Part shown: one piece after another, positions 46,402 to 57,900 of the stretch
How the letters are laid out: each line of letters opens with the position of its first letter
Numbering within the stretch: position 1 is the stretch's first letter
Assembly: GCA_013368325.1 (NCBI GenBank)
Contig: JAACJK010000114.1
Span: 434,001-498,000 of the forward strand
Direction: 5' to 3'
Source: Ephemerocybe angulata
Lineage: Eukaryota; Basidiomycota; Agaricomycetes; Agaricales; Psathyrellaceae
DNA length: 64,000 nt
Program-made: the position numbers and the translations under genes
Notes under the pieces: model-generated
What the model was told of the DNA's origin: nothing
The model's input: only the letters and a program-made list of their open reading frames with translations
The model's database searches: none

Positions 46402-46590
46402 GCTCACCCTGTGGAGAAGCTACTCAAGACTGAGTACTTCTCACCGTCTGGGCTTTCGGGGCTGTATCGTGTCTTCATGGAGTTGAATATCATCCTGTCG
46501 GCATTGAATCGGAAACGACCCTCAACCAACAAGATTTTGTCTTGGTTTTCCTCCATGTCGCGTATGCATTGATTGATGCGGGTTGGATGC
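46402..46590 (-). pseudogene. MYND-family relic (C-terminal exon)
   Basis: Minus strand reads TRINQCIRDMEENQDKILLV, then EGRFRFNADRMIFNSMKTRY, then SVLSSFSTG and the usual GTGAGC donor. This corresponds to the last ORF exon of the MYND family. No finger or large exon is found upstream, so it is a solitary fragment. Confidence 0.7.
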
Positions 46591-47439
46591 GGGGCAAGGA
46601 CCCTGGTATATCCCCCAAAAGGTTCGATCCCAAACCTCCCTTTTTGCCATTCGGGCCCCCCGGATCTTGGTATAAGTGAAGAGGCTTTCAGTCGGCTACT
46701 AATTTGCTTTGGTTCCCGGGAGGGCTGTACAGGAAACTCACGCGACCTGGGCTCTGCTCCGCCTTGAACTCAATGCGGATGCAAGTGCCTAAGTATACTT
46801 AACTTAAGACTGAATGAATATGTACTGACGTCTCGCATCGGTAGTAAGCCAACAGGATTCCAGCTCGATACAAAATTTCGTTGCTTCAGCCCAGGCCAGG
46901 AAGCAAGTAGCTGTGGGTCTATGAGAACAGAGAACGACTGTTTCCTCAAAAGCTTGAACTAGAGGCTGGTCAAGGAGACTAGCCGTGGGCGCCAATTCAA
47001 ACTCAACCCCATCAAAGCCCATCAAGTGCTATTCAATCAGCGTAACATGAGAAATGCCTCGGGAGGGGATCCCGCTTCCTTCCCAACCTGCCACTCTTCC
47101 CTCCCCTCCCGCTTCCGTTTGCTTCCCAACCTCCCACTCTTCACCCGAGAGGTCCTAACCACCACTTCACCCTTCGAGCTCGAGGGCCCAGCACCATTCG
47201 CCAGTTCTGTCCCCTAACAAGGGATTATCGGTCCTTTCTTCCTCCAAGTCACATAGTACGAACCCGGCAAGGCTCACTTCTGGGTGCCTTCCCTGCCGCA
47301 CGTTCGACGTGGCCGCAAGAGATTGTTTCCTCTGAGCTACCCGACCGACATCTAAAACTGCTACAACCCTCTGGAAGCACCCCAGTACCGACTTGTTAGG
47401 TTGTTTCTGGCTCTGTTTGGAACGTGGTGCGACGCCGCA
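46591..47439. other. Intergenic, no supported gene
   Basis: Minus-strand ORF 46804-47025 (73 codons) has no recognised motif. The rest is C-rich, with no supported feature. Confidence 0.4.
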
Positions 47440-49134
47440 ATGGCAGAATCTTCTCTCGCCGCCTTTAAGGCGCAGGCAATTTGGAATGTAAGGCAGGCGT
47501 CTTCCATGTAGCCTGGGCGATTGCTGATTCAAACCATTACGCAGTACGCGGTACGCCCTTCTACAACTTTTAAACCAGAGGAGAGCAGCATTGATCAATT
47601 TACATATCACACTCGTCGACGTCTCACCACTGTGGTATTCAGATTATAAGTAGCTGCACCATTGTTGTCAGATAGCTTCCCCATTTCTGGCGCCTGCACG
47701 CTACTCACTTGTTGACTTCTTCCTTCTTTAGGTTGTGGACTACATCCAAACTCTTCCCGACGAAGTAAGCATCTATCTTCGTAATTTCCCAGCCATCTTC
47801 AAGTTCACACTTGCTATTAGGTTCGGCACATGTGGACAGCACCGCTCAGCATCCCTAAACTGCTATTCATCGTTGTACGGTATTCAATCTTCTTCAAAGT
47901 TTTCTCCGCTATGGTAGTGCCTGGTAGGAATTCCCTTCGTTTCATGAACTCTTTTGACTTGATGCTCATTTTCAGGTACTTTCTTCGCGGACAACTTTTC
48001 AGTGAACGGATGTTTCCATTGGTTCAGGCTTACGGCTGGTAAGCTACCCAAGGGATTTACATACTTCTATTCACTGAATAATCTTTAGCAGCGTCCTTGT
48101 TTGTTATTATAACCTCTGAAGGTCAGTGGCTTGGGATGCGGGTGACAGCCGTTTCTAACCTAGCCAATCGACTTGCCCTTTCACAGCTATATTATTCTAC
48201 AGGGTGTATGCCATCTCCGGGAGGGGCAAACGAATGTTTGTCGCTCTTGCGGCTCAATTTATAGTGAGTTTCCCTCGTCCGTTACGTTCCCATGACAGGG
48301 CCCAGTCTTACTTGACACGACTAGGTTATCCATGCGGTGGTCGTGTATTTCCTTGGTGCACACGTATCCTCAGTCAAATGTCAGTTTTACTCTTACACGC
48401 CATCCCATGTATCCTGTATCTGGCATACTCTGACTAAGGTACCCTAGTCACAATTTCGCAACTACCGGCCGGAACCACCTGCATGATGATAAGCAGCAAC
48501 GGCCGTCTTCTCTCAGCCGTATATGCCACCCTCTTGGGCAGTGTCACCATTGCTATGCTTCTCATGGCAGTCTTCCTATTTCGCAGACACTGGGGCTTCC
48601 ATAGCAAGCTCTTGACTGCTTTCTACAGCGATGGAATTTTGTACTTTTTGTGCCTCGCAGGTGCGTCAGACTACGAGTCCTCGAGGAGTCCGGGCAGCGT
48701 GACCATAGACTTCTGTCACTGACCAATCTTTCTCTGTTACTAGTGCTAATATCTGCCAATGTCGCCGTGAATTGGGTTGCGCGGGATGCGTACAAGAGTA
48801 TCCTTATACTGTGAGTCAATACATGGTCCGCTCCAAAAGGCGAACCGCAGATCTAATGACAAATTCATTGCGCTGAAGATATGAATTGGACGCCCACGCC
48901 ATCCTTTCCACCCGAATGCTCCTCCACATCCGCAAAGTAGCCGACAAATCATTAGACGATATAGCATTCTCCAGAATCATGGCGCGACTCCCAACGAGTA
49001 CTGATATAGCCCCAGGTCCTCAGCTTCCTCATCCGACGAGGCGTGTGTCCGACAACCTATCTACTTTACGCTTCCGTGCCCTTGACTCACTGCCCGAGCC
49101 GGGTCTTCTTAACAGTCTGGACCATTCTGCTTGA
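47440..49134 (+). CDS. DUF6533-like multi-pass membrane protein
   Basis: Integral membrane protein of a basidiomycete-specific family; function unknown. About eleven short exons were placed: 47440-47487 (MAESSLAAFKAQAIWN), 47732-47764 (VVDYIQTLPDE), then from 47821 VRHMWTAPLSIPKLLFIVVR, GTFFADNFSVNGCFHWF, AASLFVIITSEAILFYRVYA, ISGRGKRMFVALAAQFI, VIHAVVVYFLGAHVSSV, FTISQLPAGTTCMM, LLGSVTIAMLLMAVFLF, VLISANVAVNWVA and ELDAHAILSTRMLLHIRKVA, ending about 49134. The DYxxTLxxE...W..P...K.LF...RY signature and the LRVYA-like segment are the family landmarks. About six to seven hydrophobic segments are visible. The first intron is long (about 244 nt). It overlaps the 3' end of the minus-strand gene at 49087. 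Confidence 0.75.
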
Positions 49135-49530
49135 TAGTTGAAAGTAGTTATAAATTGGCTGATGAAGGTACAACGTGGGGTGAACGAACCGGTAGAGGTA
49201 TTGGGCGCTTATCTCACGGATTCCGCGCAGGCCTTCCAATAGACCTTGGCGAAGGTTGCTTCGCAGTTCCTTGGGCCAAATAGTCATATTTCTCCAAATC
49301 TCATATCTACATCGTATCCATCCGATCGACGCGAAAGGGCCTGCTTACATCCCGTATACCGTCAAAGCGCCCCCTGCGACGAGCAAAGCGGTAAACAACG
49401 TTGTGGAACGTGGCTTGTCTTCAACTTCCAGCTTTGGAGGGGGCGGGGATGTTGTTCCGGGTTCCCTGTCAGACGGATGTGACGACGGATTTGTTGGATG
49501 TGCTGCTTCGGTGCTCATTCGAGACGACAT
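49087..49530 (-). CDS. Small single-pass membrane protein with a borrowed 5' end
   Basis: Exons 49349-49530 and 49087-49306 (42-nt intron); total 402 nt, 133 aa. The N-terminus MSSRMSTEAAHPTNPSSHPS is Ser/Pro-rich. It is followed by one hydrophobic segment (TLFTALLVAGGALTVYGIY) and a basic C-terminal tail (KELRSNLRQGLLEGLRG, YLYRFVHPTLYLHQP). The first codons and about 150 bp upstream duplicate those of MYND gene 4. Downstream the two proteins are unrelated. Its stop lies within the last exon of the DUF6533-like gene (48-bp tail-to-tail overlap). No family recognised. Confidence 0.6.
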
Positions 49531-49670
49531 TCTTGACTGGTGTTCGAATAGAGACTGTAACGAGTCACCGGGGACCACTCACAGTACAAGCTGGCTTCAA
49601 ATGCGAATGGTGAATGGGAGTGATGAACTTTGAACTTGAAGGCAAGAAATTGTTGGAAATGCGGGTGCAG
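49505..49670 (-). repeat. Duplicated promoter/first-exon segment, copy 2
   Basis: Counterpart of 45930-46150 in the same orientation. The blocks CATTCGAGACGACAT...CTTGACT, GACCACTCACA, GCGAATGGTG.ATGGGAGTGA and GAAATT...GCGGGTGCAGTAA are shared. Here they precede and start the small membrane-protein gene. Confidence 0.7.
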
Positions 49671-50080
49671 TAACTTGACCGGACCAAGTCATCGAGCCGA
49701 CTATGAGCAACTTGATGACTCCAGTGTTCCTTTCGTACGTCGCTTTTCTGCAAAATGATGATTGACTTTCAGGTAGAGGAGGCATAGGCATGTTTATTTT
49801 CCGTTATCGAGGTATGAAGGTTATGGTCGAGGTTGAAGGACGGGCAAGGGATCGTGAACTCGTGGCCAATTCAGCCTGATCCGACGAAAATGGACTTTGA
49901 GCTCAATACATTGACAACCGAACTCTACCATCGACGACCACCATCGCACTGTACCTCTGACCGGTACATTCTTAGGGATCTAGAAGAATGCATGGGTAAA
50001 CATGTGAGCCAATACGTCTCAGCACTCTCCTGCAAGCTCACCTGAAATCTGTAGATACCCGACACGAATACCCACCAATT
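49671..50080. other. Intergenic, nothing recognised
   Basis: A 70-codon plus ORF (49833-50045) has no motif. This stretch would be the promoter region of the MCD4 fragment. Confidence 0.4.
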
Positions 50081-50605
50081 ATGGCGAAGCAGGCAACAGG
50101 ACACCACAGTCTGAAGACTGTGGAACGTTTAAATGTCACAAAACTGCTAATTCTCGGCTTATTATTCCATGTTGTCTTCATCAACTCCGTCTTCGACTGC
50201 TACTTCACGAGCCCCGTCGTGGGCGGGATGAAGCGCTTCGGCGTTGGGTCTGCACCAGCGAAGCGGCTCGTCCTCATTGTCGGTGAGTCTAAGAGTACAC
50301 CTTGGAACGATTTACTCATTTGAAAGGTAGGCGATGGACTGCGAGCGGACCTACTGCTCAACTTGGACGCGTTTCCGAACATCCCTGGCTCTCCGAAGGT
50401 TGTAGCTCCCTACCTGAGGTCAATCGTCGAAGAGAGAGGGGCATTCGGCATCTCTCATACGCGTGTGCCGACGGAGAGTAGGCCAGGGCACGTCGCAATC
50501 ATCGGTGGGATGTACGAGGATGTGTCTGCTGTCACCAAGGTGCGTTGCATAGTCTGTTTTGTCGTATGGCTCTGATACTACCTTCAGGGATGGAAAGCGA
50601 ACCCA
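50081..50605 (+). pseudogene. 5' fragment of GPI ethanolamine phosphate transferase (MCD4/PIG-N type)
   Basis: In intact genomes this ER membrane enzyme adds ethanolamine phosphate to the first mannose of GPI anchors and is around 900-1000 aa long. Here only about 143 codons remain: exons 50081-50282, 50331-50539 and 50588-50605. Readable landmarks are the first membrane segment (LLILGLLFHVVFINSVFDC), YFTSPVVGGMKRFGVGSAPA, the start of the alkaline-phosphatase-like catalytic domain ([17 protein letters not shown]), [19 protein letters not shown] and YEDVSAVTK, then GWKANP and a GTATGT donor. Nothing homologous follows; instead a short repeat shared with 22229 begins at 50641. The retained part has no stop, so the truncation is recent or the fragment was copied. 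Confidence 0.8.
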
Positions 50606-50640
50606 GTATGTTGAATGTCTACGCCGCGAAGATTCCAGCT

Positions 50641-50690
50641 TACTTGTGGGTAGTAGCCCACCGCTCCGCGTGGCAAGTCCGAGGCCATTT
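50641..50690 (+). repeat. Short dispersed repeat shared with about 22229-22278
   Basis: TACTTGTGGGTAGTAG, followed by CC..C.CTCCGCG.GGCAA and TCCGAGGCCATT, occurs at both sites in the same orientation. Here it abuts the truncated MCD4 fragment; there it abuts a decayed multicopy ORF. Confidence 0.6.
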
Positions 50691-50911
50691 ATATGTGGCC
50701 ATCGCCCTGGGGCCTAAGCCTTGACATGCACACACAACCAAATAGACTGAAGTCCTTCCAGGCAGTCGTTGGCCTCAAACTGTAGAAGGCAGCGTAGATA
50801 GGTCAGAGATGCCAGCGCTATATTGAAATCTGAGTACTACAAAGTGTAATATACGCGAAAGTAGGGGTGTATTTTATTCGTTGACGGGACTGGCGCTGTG
50901 GTCCGTGTGAG

Positions 50912-51051
50912 TTGAGTTCGGAGAAGACATCGGGCTGGAGTTGTGGTCGCTGCGGTCGGAATCACTTGTCAAAGATGAGTTCGGAGAAAGCGTCGGGCTG
51001 GAGTTGTGGTCGCTGCGGTCGGAATCACTTGTCAAAGATGAGTTCGGAGAA
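50912..51051 (+). repeat. 63-bp minisatellite, about 2.2 units
   Basis: Unit GATGAGTTCGGAGAA... is 63 bp and in frame on both strands. On plus it encodes MSSEKASGWSCGRCGRNHL and SK (21 aa per unit). On minus it gives a Ser/Asp-rich frame (LTSDSDRSDHNSSPTLSPNS). Which strand, if either, is coding is unclear. Confidence 0.75.
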
Positions 51052-51955
51052 CGCGTCCACCGGTGAAAGTGGGGCCTGTGAGGAGGTTGCTGTTGCGTGA
51101 CAATTCGGTAGGAATGTCCTGAGGAAGGAGCGCGGAGAATGCTAGGGCGGTGGAGTCAAGGACGGTTTGGCTATACAAAATCACACTCACTAGACTTGCT
51201 CAATTCCACGATTGGGATAGTGGTCCAGGGGAACGAAGTGACTTCATGGTAGGTAAGTACTCTATAGATACTGAAACTGAGTATGTTACGCACGGGGACA
51301 GACGCTCGCGCAGAAATGTTTCTTCCTCAGGTAAGACAAGGACGTAAGAAGCGTGCTGGAGGGGGCTGAAGTCGGTGTCGGGGTGGACGTTTACAGTAGC
51401 GTCTCGTAAAGCCGCCAAGTGTTGTAGAAAGGACTGCCGGCGTGCGTGCTCCTGTTGAAGTTCTCGACGGGAAGGCATTGCGGACGATGTTGGGAGAGAA
51501 CTTACAATTGTCGCCAGGCCCGTGCATCGCTGCCTAAGGCATCGGTGTCATACTTGAACAAATAGCCCACAGCAGGTGCCCGTATCCAGTCTGGGAAGTT
51601 GAACTCTGCGGTTGTGCCGCCAGTTTTAACCTTCGGGGACCGCATCCGCGGTTTAGAGTGCTCAGTCGATGGTATACTCGAAGGTCTGCAGAGACCTATG
51701 CTACCGATGTCGCCTTGCGCTCTTTCAGAAGAGATCCGCGAAGTCCGGATCGCTGACTAAGCAATCTGAACCGGGGGCTGACATTCTTGCCCAGCGCTGT
51801 CTTGAGACTTCCAGAGACTTCTCCTCTACGTTTGACTCTCACCAGCACTTTCGCATGTCGTCTTTTCCCATGATACGGTGCGAGGCAAGGAGTCGCCACC
51901 GTTTAGCGAAACGCGAAGGTCATGACGCGGGGCCGTGATGGGAATGAAGGTGCGT
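51052..51955. other. 3' flank of the Helitron ORF with possible gene fragment
   Basis: On the minus strand 51531-51645 reads GGTTAEFNFPDWIRAPAVGY, then LFKYDTDALGSDARAWRQL, ending at a GTAAGT donor. Further exon-like open frames follow (about 51200-51470). The stretch could be a captured host-gene fragment or the remains of a hypothetical gene; no family recognised. The Helitron 3' terminus (hairpin plus CTRR) should lie here, but I could not fix it by eye. Confidence 0.35.
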
Positions 51956-54900
51956 TCAGCCCGCAGTTGTATGATCGGACTCCGTATCTGAAGCATTGCG
52001 ATAGGATGTTCTATCGGCGAGGGCATATATCGCCAGCGACCCTCGTTTTTCATTGCAGATATTCCGGTCGTTAGAGGACCACCGTTCGTCAAGAATCCCC
52101 TCGTACGTGCTGTGGACGCCATCCATCCCGTCATGCGAGTAAACTTTGTCCTCGCGAGTTATAACACGGCTAATGAAGTGGTTCTCTCCATAGTACACGA
52201 TCCCCACCAGCCTATATGAGCCCCATTCACCGATCTGAATCCTCGTGTTCAGTAGTAGGTCGTCCTCAGCATGTACGAATTCAAAGCACAGAAGATCAGA
52301 GTGCTTGTGCCTTATGAATACATCTCCTCCACATTTGTCGCATGGTCTGCGTGGCCTCAAGTTTTCGTCGACGAAGTCTTGGATTGACATCGCTCTTCGG
52401 ACGGAGGAGAAGGGAGCGATTGTGGATGGTGTGGTCGCATATTCTGAATCACGTCTTTCGCAGGTCGAGCATTTCGTCATGATTCCCAACCCCCGGAACC
52501 GATAACCAAGGAGGTCCTGTGTCAATTGCATGATGTCCACCCCTTGCCTGCCTCTAGGGTAGTGTGCAGGGTTCAGCTGTCGCATAGTATCTCTCAAATG
52601 GTTTCTAGCTTTCGTGAGCTCTCCCTCTGGGTCATGCCTGTTCATACCTTCAAATGCTGACAACAACGACACTAGGGCGGGGCTGAACCCTTTCAGAATA
52701 CGGGACCATCTGACTCTATCTGACACCCATAACCCGTGCAGAATAAATGTCCATACATCGTACGCACAAGACCAATCTTCGCTATCCCAGGGTGGTCCAG
52801 GTGGGGACGCCCACGATGCGTTCGCAAGTATAGGTTCCACAGGGCGAGTCTTTCTCTTCTTTTTAGGCGGGGCTAACTTATCTTTTTCTTCTTTTTCCTT
52901 TCGCTTGTTCACGGACGCCAGGGTTTGTGAATGATACGTGATATTTTCTTTTGGTGGTTGCAAGTCGTCCCTCTTCGGCAAAGTCGGCGCGTCTGTTACT
53001 GTTCTTCCAGCTGTCTCCTTCCATAGTCTATACATTTTGATGGTTTCCCATCTTGTCATTTGAAAAATCTCAGGGGGGAGTATCCCGTTGTACCTGAGGT
53101 CCGTGATGGTGGTTAGGTACTGTAGTTCTCGATATTCTTGCCTCAGAGAACCGTCTAACTCCCCCTGTAATAGGTCATTCGAGAAGTCACGAACGATAAG
53201 GGTGCCTTCAAGGCTCGTACCTCTTGAGAGGCATGTGTAGACTCCCTGAAAACTGCGGCACTCGGAGATATCGACGACGTTGGCAGGCCGGGTTTTACCT
53301 TGTGACGAGTAGTCAGTCATCGCGAAATTAGGGAGCACCGGTATTTGGGATCTCGAAATACGTATGTACAAGTCGTTTGATAACTGTGCTTCAATGGATT
53401 CTGTGTGCCTTGTCAAGGGAACAACATTCTTGGGCAGATGCGGCAGATTAACAGGGTGTGGGGGATTTACGAGCTCGACATACAACACATCGAGGTATTT
53501 TCGTCCTCTCCATTTGGGGTATTTCAGAGCTGACCATCCTACTACTCTAGCCTCTTGACCCCGTGTTATGCACAACTCAGTGGCTTCGTTATGTCGAATA
53601 ATGACGGGCATACCGATACACAGTGAGAGTTTCCCGGGGATCTGTTCACTCGTGGACGGAGGCTGATTCCAAAGGTTAACCTGCATAGACTTAGACAGAA
53701 CCCGAGCTGTAGAGTACACCCGCCTTGGTTTTTTCGGGTTAAACCTCCTCGGTTCTGCACTGCTCAAAGTATCAGTTGAGTAGAAGTCTTCGAGCTGCTG
53801 ACCATTCTCGGCTGCGAACCTTGCGCTACTTGTCGCGTTTATGAGGTCTTTGTCGCGATTCAAGGCCGTGATGATTGATACGTCCTTGAAACGCTCAGCG
53901 TCGACAGACAGCTCAGGTGAGGAACCGGCGATTCTTGATCTCAAAAGGGCGATATCTTCGTCAGTGCAGCTCTTCCAGCGCAGGTTCTCCAGTGCTTTAC
54001 GGAATGCAACCTCCGTGGGCCCACTATCCGTCTGTCGCATGTTCTCGGTGAGTATCACTACCGTCGTGAATTGCAACCAAATGTGTTTACCGATCGTACA
54101 CTCCTGCTCCCACACAGTTTGTCTCGCAGTCTGTTGCATCTCTACATTGCGGCTGTAAAGCGTGTACCCGGTCACAGGAGGGAGCTGGGCGAAGTCCCCC
54201 GACAGAATAACATTCAAGCCACCGAACGGTTTTTCAAACACACCCACACACTCGCAGCAGCGGGCGCTTATTGCGCAGAGAGCCCGGCAGTCCAGCATAG
54301 AGTGCTCGTCGATTAGTACGTAGCCCACACCTGTCAAGCGTTCACGGACCTCCTCAATTTTCGCTGATGTGTCTCCTCTCTTACCAGATCTATCAGAGTT
54401 GATCCCCAGGAAAGTGTGGTACGTTGAGCCACCGATCAGGGCGGCGGAAGTCCCAGTCGGCCCCAGCAATACGAACCTATAGTTTTCATCTCGCTGCGAG
54501 AAGAAATGACATAAAGCTTTAATTACAGTCGATTTACCTGTGCCGCCCATCCCTCCCAAGTGCATCAGCAATTGCATTGGGTCGATGGCGCAAGCGTGGT
54601 TTGCGATGATACGGAATGCTTTTTGTTGGCCGTCGTTCAAGGAAAATCTATCTATCACGGTTTTCATTACTTCGCTCCATTTTTCTTCGCTTGGTTTGAA
54701 GTCCTTCGACAGGAATGCCGCAGAGACGACGTAAGCATCGTTCCTGGGTTCACCTCTGGGTCGCTTATCCTCTTGCTGAATATCTTCCTTAGATGCGTTA
54801 ACCATGGCCCCTAGTTTTCGTCGCCATGCTCGCAGCTTCTCTACTTTCAGTATATTATTCCACGCTCCCGATCTCAGTGAATTATCTATCGCTATCCGCG

Positions 54901-57900
54901 GTAATTTCAAGGCGTCCTTCAAACGTGAAGCACCGCTCGTAGCTTTCCACCCTGCGGATCTTAGCGCCTTCAGCATAGCGGAGTTCGCAGTTCTAAGGTT
55001 AGTATTGTCTTTTCCTATTCCCATACACAGGTCATCGTCATCCTCATCGTTCTCCCCATTTTCTACATAGATGTCGTCCTCCTCTTCTTCGTCGTCATCT
55101 CCGGTTGCCAATGGATCAGCTTTGAGACCGGCGGCCTTGATGATAGCGCTATAGTCGTCCCTCGCGTCGTAACATTCGTAACGCATGTTAAAGTTCGCCA
55201 TGATTTCTTTTTGCCTCTCCGTGAAGCTATATGCATCGAATGCCGCCTCCCACGTAACATCCGCTGACTTCATATCAATTCCAGTACGCCAGGGACGGAA
55301 AAGGGTCAACATCGCGCAACAGTAGTATTCCCGGTCTCCAGCGTCCCTTCGAGGGATAGGAGGTCCAATAAAATGAGGTACGTATTTCTGTCGTCTCCCA
55401 GGGTCGAGAGCCACGGCATGCGTTGCGTACTGAGGATGCTCTTCGCTCAATCTGAACCACCGAAGATCTTGTCGGGGATTTCTCACAGCGCGAATGGGAT
55501 GCTTCAATGCACACTGTACGTAGTCGTATAGAGAGACTTCTTCCATTTGGGTCGGACGGTGGCGATAGTCGTCAGTGTTCGATTTAGCCATGTAGTGTCC
55601 GTTCGATCGAGACATTTGAACGGTTTCTTGACACTCTTCGAGTGCGCCACCCATCGGGAAGTCATCGTCTTCGCTGGAGTCTCCATGTGATTCACGCGGT
55701 GCGTTCTCCTCATCCTCATGCTTTACTACATCGACATCGACCTCCTTTCCGTCTTTTGCAGGGTTCATATGAAGAAAAATGACATCGTCGTCGGCGTCCG
55801 TCTCTTGCAACCCGGGCTTCGGACCCATGTCTTCTTGTAAGCCGTACCCCAATTCCTCGAATACGGTCTGATGGGTCACTCCCATCCAGGGATCTTCAAA
55901 CGCTTCGCCGTTGCGTACAATTCCAACGTCTTCTGGTAAAGTATCTATGTCGTATTCCCCAGGCTCAGCCATATCCGTCAGAGCCTTCCACTGCGCCTGG
56001 ACATAATTCAAGTAGTTCTTCCAGTAGAAAGGAACGAACTCATGCGAAGTATAGTGGTCAGGGTTCTGAAGGAGATACAAAGCAGCCATAGGGGCTCCGA
56101 TCTCCATCTTTGAGCTGAGTGAATTCACCACTTTCATAATCATTTGACGAGCTCCGTTCCCAGGTCTCTGTTCATTCGTCTTGTCTAGGACCTTCTCGTT
56201 CTTCACGAATGAGTCATATGTAGCTTGGAACACTTGGTGCGTCTTCAACCATCCTTTTGTAATGTAGTCTGTAACATAGCCCACAATCGCTTTCACAGAT
56301 GTCCCTGACAGGAGACATCTGGCGTCGGTATTACAACGATTTGTGGCGACGACCGCCGGGTTGACGTCGTTTATGCTCGATTCCCTCTTTTTGACGTTGA
56401 GATGGCCCGTCTTAACATCCACAGAGCTGTTCATGAAGACTTCACGGGGGAATCGTGCGGTGCACACCCCGTCCTTGTTAATGCACCCTTTGCCCGTCGC
56501 ATGTACTTTTGGTATTGAACCCTCCTTCTCTTTCGCTTGGTCCGCCTTTTTCTTATTGTCTTTTCTTCCAAAGCAGGTGTGAACATTTGACCTCAGTAAA
56601 ATGTCGTCCACGGTCATTTTGAATCTCTCGTACCAGGAGTGCACCTCAGCGCACTTAATGCAATCGCATGTCTCAACCTTATCACAGAACACGTCGGGAG
56701 GAGCTTCGGGCATCGATAGCGTCGGGTCCACGTACCCCTCCGGCACGCCGGTGGTGTCTTGCAAGATAGTGTGAATACCGCGGTCGTCGTATTCGGGGAT
56801 GCGAGGTACTTGAGCAACGACCTCATCTTTCGACCCAGTCATGAACTCTCCGATGAGAGCACTTTCGATATACTCGGTTAGTGCTCGTATGAATTCAGAG
56901 TCTTCAGCCATAATCTTCTCGCGAACGATATGCAATGGAAGCTGACCCCGGATCCAGAGCAGGAAATGCAGGTGTAGAGTCATTCTTCCCTGTTGTTCCA
57001 CGGTACCGTAGAAGGCCGATGGCACCCCAAACAAACCGCGCTTGACTTCTTCTTCAGACCACCCACAGATATATTTGATGAAAAGGAGGACAAGGTGATG
57101 GAAGAATCGTGCGCAGGCCACCGGGTTTCTCGTGATTAAGTTTAATCTCTCCTTATATCCTTTTATTTCCGGTTTAAACTCGATGTCATGAGACGCCCAA
57201 TGTACGCACAACGGGTGCTTTGAATCAGCCGGCGATATCGTGATAAACCATGCTGGTGAGTTCAAGTAATTGATCAATGACCAGATCTCTCCACGCTGAT
57301 ACTTCTTTCGCGCCAGGGATCCTGCGACATGACCCCCGACCACGTCTAGTTGGTCCATGAGCGTCGCGCACTTCTTCTCTTCTGGAGTTTTAGGGAAGAA
57401 TCGGCCGCCATCTCGCAGGCGTTCGGAAATTGAGAGTAGCACGCCAGGGTCGAGCTTGTCAATGGCCTCCGCCGCTCTCCCAAAATTATTCCGTTTCATT
57501 GAAATGAAACTACCTTTCGAGCTCTGTTGAATGAGAGTGTGATTAAGGGCGACGATAAGGAAACCGGCGTCCTCTTGAAAACGCTTATCATGGTACATCA
57601 GCAGCCACTTGATATGGAGATCGCGAGAGAGAAACGAACTGTGTTCGTCTTGCCCAACACCGCCGTATCCATAAGGAAACAACCAAGGATACATTTGAGG
57701 GTATAGACTGGGATTGTTGTACATAGATTGTGGTTTGGATTCGTGACCAATTGCCAGGGAGTAACCTCCGTTTTTCAGGTGTTGCAGAGCAGCCACCTTA
57801 CGCTGCGAAGTGGTCATCTCTCCGTGGCGCTCCGAAGTTAAACCGTTGACTACGAAGGGACATGGCCCATCCTCTGTTCCCAGTTCGTATTCGCTATCGA

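Noticed and set aside
47280..47360. GGTAGCTCAGAGG word on the minus strand resembling a tRNA D arm
   Set aside because: No anticodon arm, T arm or closing acceptor stem at tRNA spacing; probably chance.
47167..47610. 147-codon minus-strand ORF
   Set aside because: It overlaps the first exon and intron of the well-supported DUF6533-like gene on the other strand and has no motif.
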